From the NCBI GenBank assembly GCA_902619825.1, contig CACNFT010000007.1, positions 1 to 40,639 of the forward strand: 40,639 bases of DNA, written 5' to 3'. The DNA comes from an uncultured Candidatus Actinomarina sp. GTDB lineage: Bacteria; Actinomycetota; Acidimicrobiia; Actinomarinales; Actinomarinaceae. This document shows, piece by piece, positions 1-7,898 of the stretch. Position 1 is the first letter of the stretch, and every line of letters begins with the position of its first letter. The notes below the pieces were generated by a model that saw nothing but the letters and a program-made list of their open reading frames with translations, was not told where the DNA came from and searched no databases. Made by a program: the position numbers and the translations under genes.

Positions 1-371
1 ACACTCTCGCCTACTTCTGATAAAATGTCAGTGCTACAGGCAGAGTTTTCTAATAATTTAACTAAAGCTGCTGGCTCATAAAGTAGTCCAGTGTAAAAGA
101 CAAGGTCTGCCTCAGCTATTGTTCCAGCATCTTGAGGAGCTGGTTCGTAAGTGTGTGGGTTTGCTTCAGGAGGCATTAAAACTGTTAGGTTTATGTTTTC
201 ACCACCAACTTGACTAACAAATTCACCAATCATAGGTGTGGTTGCAACAACATTAATTTCTCTTCCATCAATGGCTGGACAACCTGCTTCTTCAGATCCA
301 CCTCCAGCACAAGCAACAAGAACCAGTGAAAGCGCTAGAATTGCAAATTTTGTCATAGGTTTTATTTTCAT
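1..371 (-). CDS. znuA: Zinc/manganese ABC transporter substrate-binding lipoprotein (ZnuA/TroA family), C-terminus cut by window edge
   Basis: About 123 codons are visible; the frame stays open to base 1, so the C-terminal part lies outside. The N-terminus is a lipoprotein signal peptide: MKIKPMTK, a hydrophobic stretch, then LVAC with the acylated Cys at residue 21. The mature part reads INVVATTPMIGEFVSQVGG, then MPPEANPHTYEPAPQD, where the His of NPHTYEP is the first metal-ligand His of cluster 9 binding proteins. The start at 371 is chosen because AAGGAAAC lies just upstream; a second ATG at 356 is possible but has no such site. It diverges from a Fur-family regulator with a palindromic operator between them, which suggests high-affinity Zn (or Mn) import repressed when metal is plentiful. 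The metal is inferred from family and context. The permease and ATPase genes are not in the window. Confidence 0.9.
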   Translation of the reverse strand, partial: MKIKPMTKFAILALSLVLVACAGGGSEEAGCPAIDGREINVVATTPMIGEFVSQVGGENINLTVLMPPEANPHTYEPAPQDAGTIAEADLVFYTGLLYEPAALVKLLENSACSTDILSEVGES

Positions 372-410
372 TTAAGTTTCCTTATCTAATTTTAAAAATG
401 TTAAATTACA

Positions 411-435
411 ATAAATGAGAATAAGTCTCATTTAT
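411..435. promoter_or_regulatory. Fur/Zur-type operator in the divergent promoter
   Basis: Perfect inverted repeat: arm ATAAATGAGA at 411-420, five-base spacer, arm TCTCATTTAT at 426-435. The core resembles Fur-family boxes, which are AT-rich dyads containing TGAGAAT or TGATAAT. It lies 40 bases before the znuA start and 71 bases before the regulator start, so one bound dimer pair could control both. Assignment to the adjacent regulator is inference. Confidence 0.7.
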
Positions 436-505
436 AACTTTGTCAAGTCTCCTAAAACGAAATTAAATATTTTTTTAAAGATAAATAAACTATTATTATG
501 TACCT

Positions 506-940
506 ATGCAAGATTCAAAAAAAATCTTATCTGACAACAATGTTTCAATAACTAACCCTAGAATTTTAGTCCTTGAAGCTTTGCTTGATAATAAAAGTCC
601 TATAACTGTAGATGAACTTTTAACAAAATTAGAAAATCAAGTTGCAAAATCAACCTTGTATAGGGTTTTAAGTGATTTGAAAAAAATAAATATACTTCAA
701 GAATTTACAAACCTAGAAAATCAATCAGTTGTTGAGCTATTACTTGATACAGACTCACATCATCATCATTTGTTTTGTAGTGACTGTGGAGAGATTATTG
801 ATGTAGAGATGGCCAATGAGTTTGAAGAAAAATTATCAAAAGAGATAAAAAGAATTGAAAAAAAATTTAATTTTATAATTGAAGATCATAGGCTCGAGTT
901 ATTCGGAAAGTGTACTGATCTTTGTGAAAATTGTAGCTAA
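506..940 (+). CDS. zur: Fur-family metal-dependent repressor, probably Zur
   Basis: 144 residues, the normal Fur/Zur length. The winged-helix N-terminus (about 1-80) contains ITNPRILVLEALLDNKSPITVDELL and the recognition-helix segment AKSTLYRVLSDLKK. The dimerisation domain has the His cluster HHHHLFCSDCGEIIDVE. Structural-zinc cysteines are in CSDC and near the C-terminus in CTDLCENC, which has one extra Cys-containing turn compared with the usual CxxC pair. Its position divergent from a ZnuA-like protein favours Zur over iron-sensing Fur, but a Mn sensor cannot be excluded. There is no Shine-Dalgarno site; a TATTAT hexamer at 491-496 sits nine bases before the ATG, so the mRNA is probably leaderless or nearly so. 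The operator at 411-435 is well placed for autoregulation. Confidence 0.88.
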   Translation: MQDSKKILSDNNVSITNPRILVLEALLDNKSPITVDELLTKLENQVAKSTLYRVLSDLKKINILQEFTNLENQSVVELLLDTDSHHHHLFCSDCGEIIDVEMANEFEEKLSKEIKRIEKKFNFIIEDHRLELFGKCTDLCENCS

Positions 941-944
941 AGTT

Positions 945-1121
945 TTAAAGAATAATTCCAACCAAAGATGCTTGTATCAATAAAGAATCGACTGCAACAT
1001 ATGAATGAAAATCTAATAGCCTATTCATTACTGGAATAATCATGTTTTCAGAAGCATCAGTTTCAACTGCCAAATAAGCAGCTTCATATCCTTGAGTAGT
1101 TAAATTACAAATTACACACAT
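945..1121 (-). CDS. Small hypothetical protein (58 aa)
   Basis: An open frame starting at an ATG (1119-1121) preceded by AGGGA nine bases upstream and ending four bases from the convergent regulator stop. The product begins MCVICNLTTQGYEAAYLAVE; it has a CxxC pair at its N-terminus and a hydrophobic C-terminus ending in SLVGIIL. A TTG eight codons upstream would extend it, but the ATG has the better ribosome site. I do not recognise the family. It is supported by filling what would otherwise be a 240-base gap in an almost gapless sequence, and by start-site quality. It could still be a chance ORF. Confidence 0.45.
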   Translation of the reverse strand: MCVICNLTTQGYEAAYLAVETDASENMIIPVMNRLLDFHSYVAVDSLLIQASLVGIIL

Positions 1122-1179
1122 TTTGATTATCCCTATTAAAACCAATTTTAAAAAATTTTTGGTTTATTGTAAACAGTAG

Positions 1180-2421
1180 ATGCATTATGTTTTCCCAGTA
1201 ACTCTCGGACATGGCGTAGTTAATGTTGGTGATTTGCCAATACCGTTTGACATAATTCTAAATGCTTCAGCTCTAGTTGTTCTAATAACTTTTGTTTATT
1301 TAAAGGTTTCCTGGAAGGAATCAATCATTGCCCATCGGGAAGAATTATTTGATGATAAACAAAGTTTGTTTGGAAAGTTGTTTGGATTTTTAATTTTATT
1401 TTTACTTGTTGCCCCAGGTGTATTTAGTAATGAGTCAGCCAAAACATCAATAGCTCCACTGATGTTATGGGTATTTTTATGGATTGGTGTTCCCGTTCTT
1501 GGTCTTTTATTTGGAGATATATATGCGAAATTTAATCCTTTAAATCTCTTTCCAGTTTCCTCAAACAAGCCTAAATCAGTATATTTTGCTTGCGTTTTGT
1601 TTATTGGTCTAACCTGGTTTGAACTAGTGTGGAGAAAACCTGGAAACCCTTTCAATATTGGGGTTGTCTTTATATTGCTTTTTATCACTGTAAATTTATT
1701 GAGATATTTTTTAAAAAAATCATTAATTGAAGTTGATCCATTACTTTTACTTCATTATTTGTACAGTAAGTTGAAACTATTCAACTCGAGACCTTACTTT
1801 CGATCATTGCTTGATAACATTGGAAATCTTGCAAGGCTTAGAGGTATTGAGTATTTTGTGCTTTTAATGATCGGCACCGTTACTTACGATGGTTTGAGAG
1901 AGACCACTTTCTGGTACGAACAATTCGGTCCAAGAATAAACGATATGGCATTCTCGACAATGATGTTCTTTATTATGAATCTAACAACAATACTGTTTTA
2001 CCGTTTTGCCTGTTTCTTTGCAATAAAGATCGGAGGGTCTGATCTTGAGCTCAACAAAGTGTCAAATCTGTTTGGACATACAATGTTACCTATTGCTTTT
2101 GCATATCACGTGACACATTATTTAACTCTCTTACTATTTGAATCTCAAACATTCTTTTATCGATTGAACGATCCCATTGGGAATGGTTTAAATCTATTTA
2201 ATGCTAAAGAACCATCTATTAACTACTTTGTAGAACCAATATTTATTTGGGGTGTGCAGGTAGGAGTAACCCTTTTAGGTCATATGCTTAGTGTTGTTTT
2301 AGCTCATGATCTAGCAGTAAAGCTTTTTGGTCATCAACAAAGTGATAAAACCCAATACATATTTTTGTTCATAACTGTTGCTTTGACTCTTCAGGCTCTA
2401 TTTGTATTGAGTGTCGGATAG
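1180..2421 (+). CDS. Polytopic membrane protein resembling actinobacterial 'fenitrothion hydrolase'-annotated proteins
   Basis: 413 residues with about nine to ten hydrophobic segments. The N-terminus LGHGVVNVGDLPIPFDIIL resembles a widespread actinobacterial family that often carries the transferred name fenitrothion hydrolase; I recall this pattern and could not search it. The C-terminal half is rich in conserved-looking membrane histidines: PIAFAYHVTHY, a GH pair in LLGHMLSVVLAHDLAVKLFGHQ, and others. These could bind a metal or heme. True function is unknown and organophosphate hydrolysis is not implied. The gene ends 24 bases inside the 3' end of the convergent M48 protease gene. There is no clear Shine-Dalgarno site before the ATG. 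Confidence 0.7.
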   Translation: MHYVFPVTLGHGVVNVGDLPIPFDIILNASALVVLITFVYLKVSWKESIIAHREELFDDKQSLFGKLFGFLILFLLVAPGVFSNESAKTSIAPLMLWVFLWIGVPVLGLLFGDIYAKFNPLNLFPVSSNKPKSVYFACVLFIGLTWFELVWRKPGNPFNIGVVFILLFITVNLLRYFLKKSLIEVDPLLLLHYLYSKLKLFNSRPYFRSLLDNIGNLARLRGIEYFVLLMIGTVTYDGLRETTFWYEQFGPRINDMAFSTMMFFIMNLTTILFYRFACFFAIKIGGSDLELNKVSNLFGHTMLPIAFAYHVTHYLTLLLFESQTFFYRLNDPIGNGLNLFNAKEPSINYFVEPIFIWGVQVGVTLLGHMLSVVLAHDLAVKLFGHQQSDKTQYIFLFITVALTLQALFVLSVG

Positions 2422-3690
2422 TTTTTTTTCTATACTCGCAACACGCTCAGCAATTGGAGGGTGAGAATAATAATAAGAACTATATAGAGGGTCTGGTGTT
2501 AGGTTGCTTGCGTTATCTTTGGTAAGTTTTAAAAGACCTGAAATCATATACTTTCCATCAGTAAATTTAAAAGAAAAATCATCTGCAGCAAACTCTCTTT
2601 GTCGTGATAGGTAAGAGGTAATTGGCCGAGTGAAAAAGGTATATGTTCCAGCAACAAGATAAAAGAGAATGAATTTTGAATATAAAGTAATTTCATCTAA
2701 TCCATGAGTGATAAAAAAGTTTTCTGACTTAAAAATCTCACTTAAAATATAAAAACCAACAAAGCCAAAAACTAATGAGCTGATAAGCGACTTTCTTATA
2801 TGTCCAAGTTTATAGTGACCCAGTTCGTGACCTAATATTGCCTCCATTTCATCAGGTGTGATTGTTTCAAGTAATGTATCATAAAAAACTATTCTCTTAT
2901 TGTTGCCAAAGCCAGTGAAAAAAGCATTTCCATGTGAGCTCCTCAAGCTAGCGTTCATAACAAAGAGACCTTTTGCTTTAAATTTAACTTTCTCTAAAAG
3001 TTTTTCTATTGGCTTTTTAAATTGCTCATCATCAAGGGGCTCAAATTTATTGAATAGTGGCATTATCAATACTGGGTAAAGGAAGAAAATAATCAACTGT
3101 ATTGAAAATACTGCACCAAAAGCAAATATCCACCAGTTACTTCCTAGGTTTTCAATTATTCCAATCACCACAGCATAAATTGAACATGATATAACAGATG
3201 AAATGATCAGGTTTTTAAATATGTCTGTTACAAATGTTTTTTTGGTTGTCTTATTAAAACCATATTTTTCTTCAATCACGAATGTTGAGTATATAGCTAA
3301 AGGGATTTCTAGTACTTCTGAAATAATAATTATAAAAAAACCTAGAAGAATAGCACCTAGTATGTTTGATGATGTGATTCCCAAAACGACTTCAGTTAGC
3401 CAGCTAAGTAATCCTCCAAGGGTAAGAAGTAATAGAATAATTATACTTACAAAAGAGACGAGAATCTGAAACTTTAACCTATCAAGGTTGTAATCTGTAG
3501 ATTTTTTATATTCCTCACTATTGACAATATTTTCAAATCTTTCTGGAACCCTTCCTTTGTTTTGTTTTATAGAATTTATATTTCGATACTTTAAATAAGT
3601 CTCGATAGTAAATTTCAATCCTATAAATAAAATAAATAGAGTTGTGAAATTAATTGAATCTATTGTTTCCAGAATTTCCATATCAGACAA
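2398..3690 (-). CDS. M48 family metalloprotease, Ste24/CAAX-protease type
   Basis: 430 residues, matching the M48A (Ste24p) layout: several N-terminal membrane segments, a soluble region, then the zinc motif HELGH at 288-292 (ligands H288 and H292, catalytic E289). The third ligand is probably E366 in REFAADDF, fitting the family ExxxD pattern. The conserved SHGNAFFTG segment (252-260) is also present. The active site faces the cytosol or an intramembrane chamber. Bacterial members are thought to act in membrane-protein quality control; a prenylated substrate is not expected here. The last 24 bases overlap the convergent membrane-protein gene, an unusually long convergent overlap. Confidence 0.92.
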   Translation of the reverse strand: MSDMEILETIDSINFTTLFILFIGLKFTIETYLKYRNINSIKQNKGRVPERFENIVNSEEYKKSTDYNLDRLKFQILVSFVSIIILLLLTLGGLLSWLTEVVLGITSSNILGAILLGFFIIIISEVLEIPLAIYSTFVIEEKYGFNKTTKKTFVTDIFKNLIISSVISCSIYAVVIGIIENLGSNWWIFAFGAVFSIQLIIFFLYPVLIMPLFNKFEPLDDEQFKKPIEKLLEKVKFKAKGLFVMNASLRSSHGNAFFTGFGNNKRIVFYDTLLETITPDEMEAILGHELGHYKLGHIRKSLISSLVFGFVGFYILSEIFKSENFFITHGLDEITLYSKFILFYLVAGTYTFFTRPITSYLSRQREFAADDFSFKFTDGKYMISGLLKLTKDNASNLTPDPLYSSYYYSHPPIAERVASIEKKLSDTQYK

Positions 3691-3751
3691 TATTAACTGT
3701 TTTAACGTTATCTAAATAATTTTTTAAAGTAAAAATAAAGGTTCCTAATCT

Positions 3752-4516
3752 TCATTTACCGAATCTTCTATCCCGTTGAACATACTCTCTAAGACACCTT
3801 AAGAAATCAATCTTCCTGAACTCAGGCCAATAAACATCTTGGAATACAACTTCAGAATAAGCACTTTGCCATAGTAGAAATCCAGATAGTCTTGATTCAC
3901 CGCTAGTTCTAATTATCAAATCGATATCTGGTGAGTCAGGAGAGTATAAATGGTCTCTTATTTGTTCATCATTAATGCTCTTTATCAAATCATCAATGTC
4001 TAATTCTTTGTTTTCTTTGAGTAAGCTCTTTATGGCATCAACTATCTCCTGCCTACCTCCGTAACCTATTGCAATTGTAAGTACTTTCTCACCCCCTCCT
4101 CTGATTTCCTGTAATTGTTTAATGGAGTTTTGAAGATATTCTGGGAGTAAATCAATGCTTCCTACAAAATTTATTTTAAAATTATCAACTAGATCATCTA
4201 TAAGTAATTCTTGAAATAATTCATTTAAAACAAGATAATAAGAATTTAATTCCTCCTTAGGTCTTGATAGGTTCTCTTTAGACAGCAACCAGCTTGTAAC
4301 ATGATTAATTCCAAGCTCATCACACCAGGCTAAACACTCTTTAAATCGAACCATTCCAATCCTGTAAGAAACTTCATATGTAAGAAGATTCTCCCTTCTT
4401 GCGTAACGTCTATGCCCATCATGAATTAAGCCGATGTGCTGTGGAAGGTTTTCATTTTTTATTTTGTTTTGAAGTCTATTTTCGTATACAGAATAGACAA
4501 ATCTAGGAGTGACCAT
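3752..4516 (-). CDS. uppS: Cis-prenyltransferase (undecaprenyl/decaprenyl diphosphate synthase family)
   Basis: 254 residues. Family motifs in order: IGLIHDGHRRYAR (28-40), with the Mg-diphosphate Asp at D33; LLSKENLSRP, corresponding to the usual STENW.R segment; AIGYGGRQEIVDA; and near the C-terminus IRTSGESRLSGFLLWQSAYSE with FQDVYWPEF. The enzyme condenses isopentenyl diphosphate onto an allylic primer with cis double bonds, making the lipid carrier for cell-wall precursors. In the first motif the usual Met before Asp is His and Gly-Asn is Gly-His. The family in actinobacteria has short- and long-chain members and product length cannot be read from sequence. It starts two bases after the upstream Xaa-Pro aminopeptidase gene, so the two are probably co-transcribed. 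Confidence 0.9.
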   Translation of the reverse strand: MVTPRFVYSVYENRLQNKIKNENLPQHIGLIHDGHRRYARRENLLTYEVSYRIGMVRFKECLAWCDELGINHVTSWLLSKENLSRPKEELNSYYLVLNELFQELLIDDLVDNFKINFVGSIDLLPEYLQNSIKQLQEIRGGGEKVLTIAIGYGGRQEIVDAIKSLLKENKELDIDDLIKSINDEQIRDHLYSPDSPDIDLIIRTSGESRLSGFLLWQSAYSEVVFQDVYWPEFRKIDFLRCLREYVQRDRRFGK

Positions 4517-4518
4517 AA

Positions 4519-5943
4519 TTAACTACAAATTGCTTCAATGTCTTCAATAGTTTTTGGTGCTTCCTCAGTCAAATTAATTGGTTCATCATCAGTGCAAACA
4601 ATATCATCTTCAATACGGATCCCTATTCCAAGAAGATCTTTTGGAATTACGTGCTTAATAGATTTAGCATCTTTCATTTCTTCATTTTCTAATTTTGTCG
4701 CTTTTTCCATACCAAGGAGTTTTCTTCTTTCTCTAATTTCTTTTGGATCTCTTTTAAGTAATTTGAACTCAATTTCTGGTTTGTTTGGCCGTATATAGAT
4801 GCCAGGCTCAACTGTTGTAACCATTCCTGGCATTAATTTTCTAGGCTTATTGTTTTCTTCTATACTTCCAGCGTCGTGAACGTCTAGACCCAGCCAATGT
4901 CCTGTTCCATGCATAAAAAATTCAAAATAATGCATCATAGAAATTGTTTCATCAACTCCCATTGGAACCAATCCTAAATCAACCAGTGATTGAGAAATTG
5001 ATGAAACCGTCAACTTATGAATATCAGACATAGTATTTTTTGTGTTTACATTATTAATCCCAAGGGTTTGAGCCTTTAGTACCTCTAGATAAACATCTTT
5101 TTGTGGAACTGAAAATTTCCCATTTATTGGAAATGTTCTAGTTACATCAGAGGAATACATATTATATTCCGCTCCAGCATCAATTAAAACTAAACCATTG
5201 TTATCTACTTTTTCTCTATTTGTTGAATAGTGAAGAATACAGGCATTGTCTCCAGATGCAACAATTGATGGGTAGCCAAGTCTTTCAGCGCCTAGATCAT
5301 AAAATGTTTTTTCCATTTCCGCTTCAATTTGATACTCAAACATTTCTTTTTGAGCGTACTGCATTGCCACCTTATGTCCTTCAACTGTAATTTCACATGC
5401 TTTTTTCAAATTATTTATTTCATCTTCATTTTTTATAAGTCGAAGTTCAGAAAGTATAGGAGAGAGAGACTTTAGTGATGCATCACTAAAACTAGCTCCC
5501 CTCTGATCGTAAGGTGTTGCTTGATTAATTATCTTCTTATCGTATTTTTCGAAAGAATTGTTTGAATAATTACAGTAAATATTTTGTATTCCTGAGAGTA
5601 ATTTTGGGGCTATTTTTCCATAATCATCATAAGTAAATGCGTCTGTTGCACCAAAATGTTTTTTTGCGCCCTCTGGTCCAAATCTTTTTCCATCCCAGGT
5701 TTCCATTTCAACATTTCTATCCTGAACAAATAAATAAAGATCTGGTTGTTTATTTTTAATGATGATTATTGCATGTGCAAATGGCTCAGGCCAAGCTGTT
5801 AAATAATGAAAGTTTGAATCTTGTCTAAAATCAAAGGCGACATCATTGTTTCTATAAATTGTATTATTTCCATGTAAAAGAACAGCTCCTTCATCTATTT
5901 CTTTTGCAAGGTTTTCTCTATTAAATTTTGATAATTCAATCAT
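4519..5943 (-). CDS. pepP: Xaa-Pro aminopeptidase (M24B, pita-bread fold)
   Basis: 474 residues, with an AMP_N N-terminal domain (about 1-150) and the M24 catalytic domain after it. The five dimetal ligands are all visible: D255 (LVLIDAGAEY), D266 (SSDVTRTF), H349 (HGTGHWLGLDVHD), E379 (TTVEPGIYI) and E445 (GIRIEDDI). The enzyme removes an N-terminal residue preceding proline from peptides in the cytosol. Compared with the family there is a charged insertion of roughly 40-50 residues between EPGIY and RIEDD (about 388-435, rich in K/R/E), which is present in many PepP proteins of this length. It is followed after two bases by the cis-prenyltransferase gene. Confidence 0.93.
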   Translation of the reverse strand: MIELSKFNRENLAKEIDEGAVLLHGNNTIYRNNDVAFDFRQDSNFHYLTAWPEPFAHAIIIIKNKQPDLYLFVQDRNVEMETWDGKRFGPEGAKKHFGATDAFTYDDYGKIAPKLLSGIQNIYCNYSNNSFEKYDKKIINQATPYDQRGASFSDASLKSLSPILSELRLIKNEDEINNLKKACEITVEGHKVAMQYAQKEMFEYQIEAEMEKTFYDLGAERLGYPSIVASGDNACILHYSTNREKVDNNGLVLIDAGAEYNMYSSDVTRTFPINGKFSVPQKDVYLEVLKAQTLGINNVNTKNTMSDIHKLTVSSISQSLVDLGLVPMGVDETISMMHYFEFFMHGTGHWLGLDVHDAGSIEENNKPRKLMPGMVTTVEPGIYIRPNKPEIEFKLLKRDPKEIRERRKLLGMEKATKLENEEMKDAKSIKHVIPKDLLGIGIRIEDDIVCTDDEPINLTEEAPKTIEDIEAICS

Positions 5944-5988
5944 TCAAATAAGGATAATGTAGATAAGTAGAAAATTGCTAGTAAATTT

Positions 5989-6450
5989 TTATATCAGATA
6001 AGAATCAAGTGATTTTGAAATTAAAATTGCCTCTTTATTTCCATAAGAAATGATTAAAACAACATTATCACCTGCTATCGAAGCAGCTATACCATCTATA
6101 TATAAATTATCTACTGCTTCGGCAACAACTTGAGCCGCAGCAGTTGTTGTTTTTATAATGACTTGGTTGGAAACTGGTTCAACGCTTACAACAAAATCTC
6201 TTAAAGCTTTTTTGGCAATTGATTTTTGGGCATTATTTATATCATCTTTTGGAAGAATATATTTTAAATTATTTTTTGAATCTCTTTTTTTACTTGCCCC
6301 AATTTCGGTAAGATCTCTAGATAGAGTGGCTTGCGTAATTGAGATACCACTATTTTTTAAGATTCCCTTTAATTGATTCTGGGAAGTAATTTTTCCTTCT
6401 TCGATTAAATCAGCAATTAATTTTTGTCTTTGTATAGTTGATTTTGACAT
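5989..6450 (-). CDS. argR: Arginine repressor
   Basis: 153 residues, normal size. The N-terminal winged helix (1-70) carries ITQATLSRDLTEIGASK (38-54), the recognition segment with Ser44-Arg45. The C-terminal hexamerisation and arginine-binding domain has TTTAAAQVVAEAVDN and ASIAGDNVVLII. The family usually reads GTIAGDDT there; the second Asp, an arginine ligand, is Asn here. It represses arginine biosynthesis genes when arginine is abundant. No arg genes lie in the window, so it is an orphan regulator here. Two ARG-box-like dyads overlap its own start region. A TATATT hexamer seven bases before the ATG suggests a leaderless transcript that ArgR itself would block. Confidence 0.93.
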   Translation of the reverse strand: MSKSTIQRQKLIADLIEEGKITSQNQLKGILKNSGISITQATLSRDLTEIGASKKRDSKNNLKYILPKDDINNAQKSIAKKALRDFVVSVEPVSNQVIIKTTTAAAQVVAEAVDNLYIDGIAASIAGDNVVLIISYGNKEAILISKSLDSYLI

Positions 6451-6451
6451 A

Positions 6452-6486
6452 TGTATAAATATACATTATTTTGAATATTTATACAA
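6452..6486. promoter_or_regulatory. Tandem ARG-box-like operators over the argR promoter
   Basis: Box 1 is TGTATAAATATACA (6452-6465), a perfect dyad with six-base arms. Box 2 is TTGAATATTTATACAA (6471-6486), an imperfect dyad. Their centres are 20 bases apart, about two helical turns, close to the 21-base spacing of classical ARG-box pairs. Box 1 covers the probable -10 element (minus-strand TATATT, 6458-6463) and the likely transcription start. Autoregulation by ArgR is inferred. Box 2 ends one base before the 3' end of the CCA-adding enzyme gene. Confidence 0.65.
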
Positions 6487-7860
6487 CTAAAGTTTATTAT
6501 AAACTTCCTTGGCTAATTTGATTGCTTCCTCTTTTGAAACTTCACCATCATTAATTCTTTGTTCATACAAAGAGTCCATTATTTTTCCTAAGATTGGACC
6601 TGGTTCAATTTTTAAAACTTTCATAATTTCATTTCCATTCACGGGAGGCCTTAACTTATCAAGTTCTTCTTTTTCTTTAACTTCTTTAATTCTTTGTTCC
6701 ATCTCATCAAGCGTTTTGTATATATCTTGTTTTTTTTGTTTATTTTTAGTTGTTACATCTGCTCTAACTAATGCATTTAAATCATCAAGCATATGTCCAG
6801 CATCAACAATATATCTTCTTACTGCAGAGTCTGTCCATCCCAACTTAAAAGTATGCGGGCGGGCGCTCTGTTCTACAAGCTGTGCAACATCTTCAATTGT
6901 TTTATTGTCATACTTCAATCTTTTTAATATTTTTTTTGTCATTCTTGCACCAACTACTTCATGGTGTCTGAAGTGAACTTTGCCATTTTCTACACCTTTA
7001 GTATTCGGTTTGGCAATATCATGCAGAAGTGCTCCCATTCTTAATGTGAGTTTTGGCGGTACCCCCTCTAAAACTTCTAATGAGTGTTCGTAAACATCTT
7101 TGTGGTGGTGCTTTGGATCAACTTCCATTTTAAGTTCATTTATTTCTGGAATGATATACAAACTTAAACCGCTTTCAACTAAAGCGCGGATACCCATTGG
7201 AGCGTCTTTGCCGAGTAAGAGTTTAGTAATTTCATCTCTGACTCTTTCAACTGATACGATTTTGATTCTTTCAGTATTGTTTCTAATCGCTGTATAAGTA
7301 TCGTTATCAGGTGAAAATCCATGAGTGCTTATGAACCTGCATAGCCTTAACATTCTAAGAGGGTCGTCTGAAAATGAAATAACTGGGTCATCAGGAGTTT
7401 TAATTATTCCTTGAGCTAAATCTTTAAGTCCGAAAAATGGATCAAGGAGTTCGTTTTTGTTAATCGAATAAGCTATCGAATTAATTGTGAAATCTCTTCT
7501 AGAAAGGTCTGAATTTAAATCTGGTACTGATTGTATTGATGGGTTTCTTGAAGAATTTTCATATGTATCTTTCCTGTAAGTTGTTATGTGAATTGAACTC
7601 TCTTTAAGTTGTAACTCAATGGTTCCAAATGCTCTCCCCACTTCTGTAGTTTTATACCCTTCATCATTCAGTATTTTTATAGATTCTTCTGGTGATGCAT
7701 TAGTTGTGAAATCAAAATCTTTTGTAGGAATGTTTAAAATACCATCTCTTACAGCACCTCCAACAAGATAAAAATCATATCCACTTGATTCGTAAAGGTT
7801 CGATAGAGATTTTAAATATCTATTATTGTCAATTAAATCTGTAAGACTTCTTGGTACCAT
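6487..7860 (-). CDS. pcnA: CCA tRNA nucleotidyltransferase with HD domain
   Basis: 457 residues. The class II nucleotidyltransferase head has YLVGGAVRDGIL (GG at 34-35), the catalytic DFD at 48-50, RRDFTINSIAY (121-131), LLDPFFGLKDL and DPLRMLRLCRF. An HD-type domain follows with GALLHDIAKP and HFRHHEVVGARM. The enzyme adds or repairs the 3' CCA end of tRNA. The head-plus-HD architecture and the position divergent from a Nudix gene match the actinobacterial pcnA locus (Rv3907c in M. tuberculosis), which supports CCA addition rather than poly(A) polymerase. The minus-strand start (MVPRSLTDL) is 38 bases from the divergent Nudix start. Confidence 0.93.
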   Translation of the reverse strand: MVPRSLTDLIDNNRYLKSLSNLYESSGYDFYLVGGAVRDGILNIPTKDFDFTTNASPEESIKILNDEGYKTTEVGRAFGTIELQLKESSIHITTYRKDTYENSSRNPSIQSVPDLNSDLSRRDFTINSIAYSINKNELLDPFFGLKDLAQGIIKTPDDPVISFSDDPLRMLRLCRFISTHGFSPDNDTYTAIRNNTERIKIVSVERVRDEITKLLLGKDAPMGIRALVESGLSLYIIPEINELKMEVDPKHHHKDVYEHSLEVLEGVPPKLTLRMGALLHDIAKPNTKGVENGKVHFRHHEVVGARMTKKILKRLKYDNKTIEDVAQLVEQSARPHTFKLGWTDSAVRRYIVDAGHMLDDLNALVRADVTTKNKQKKQDIYKTLDEMEQRIKEVKEKEELDKLRPPVNGNEIMKVLKIEPGPILGKIMDSLYEQRINDGEVSKEEAIKLAKEVYNKL

Positions 7861-7898
7861 ATTGTTAGCTTAGAAGAATTTTAGGGTAACAATAAAGT

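Noticed and set aside
1296-1688. Long antisense frame opposite the first polytopic membrane protein
   Set aside because: It lies entirely inside a convincing membrane-protein gene and its product is compositionally odd with no recognisable domain.
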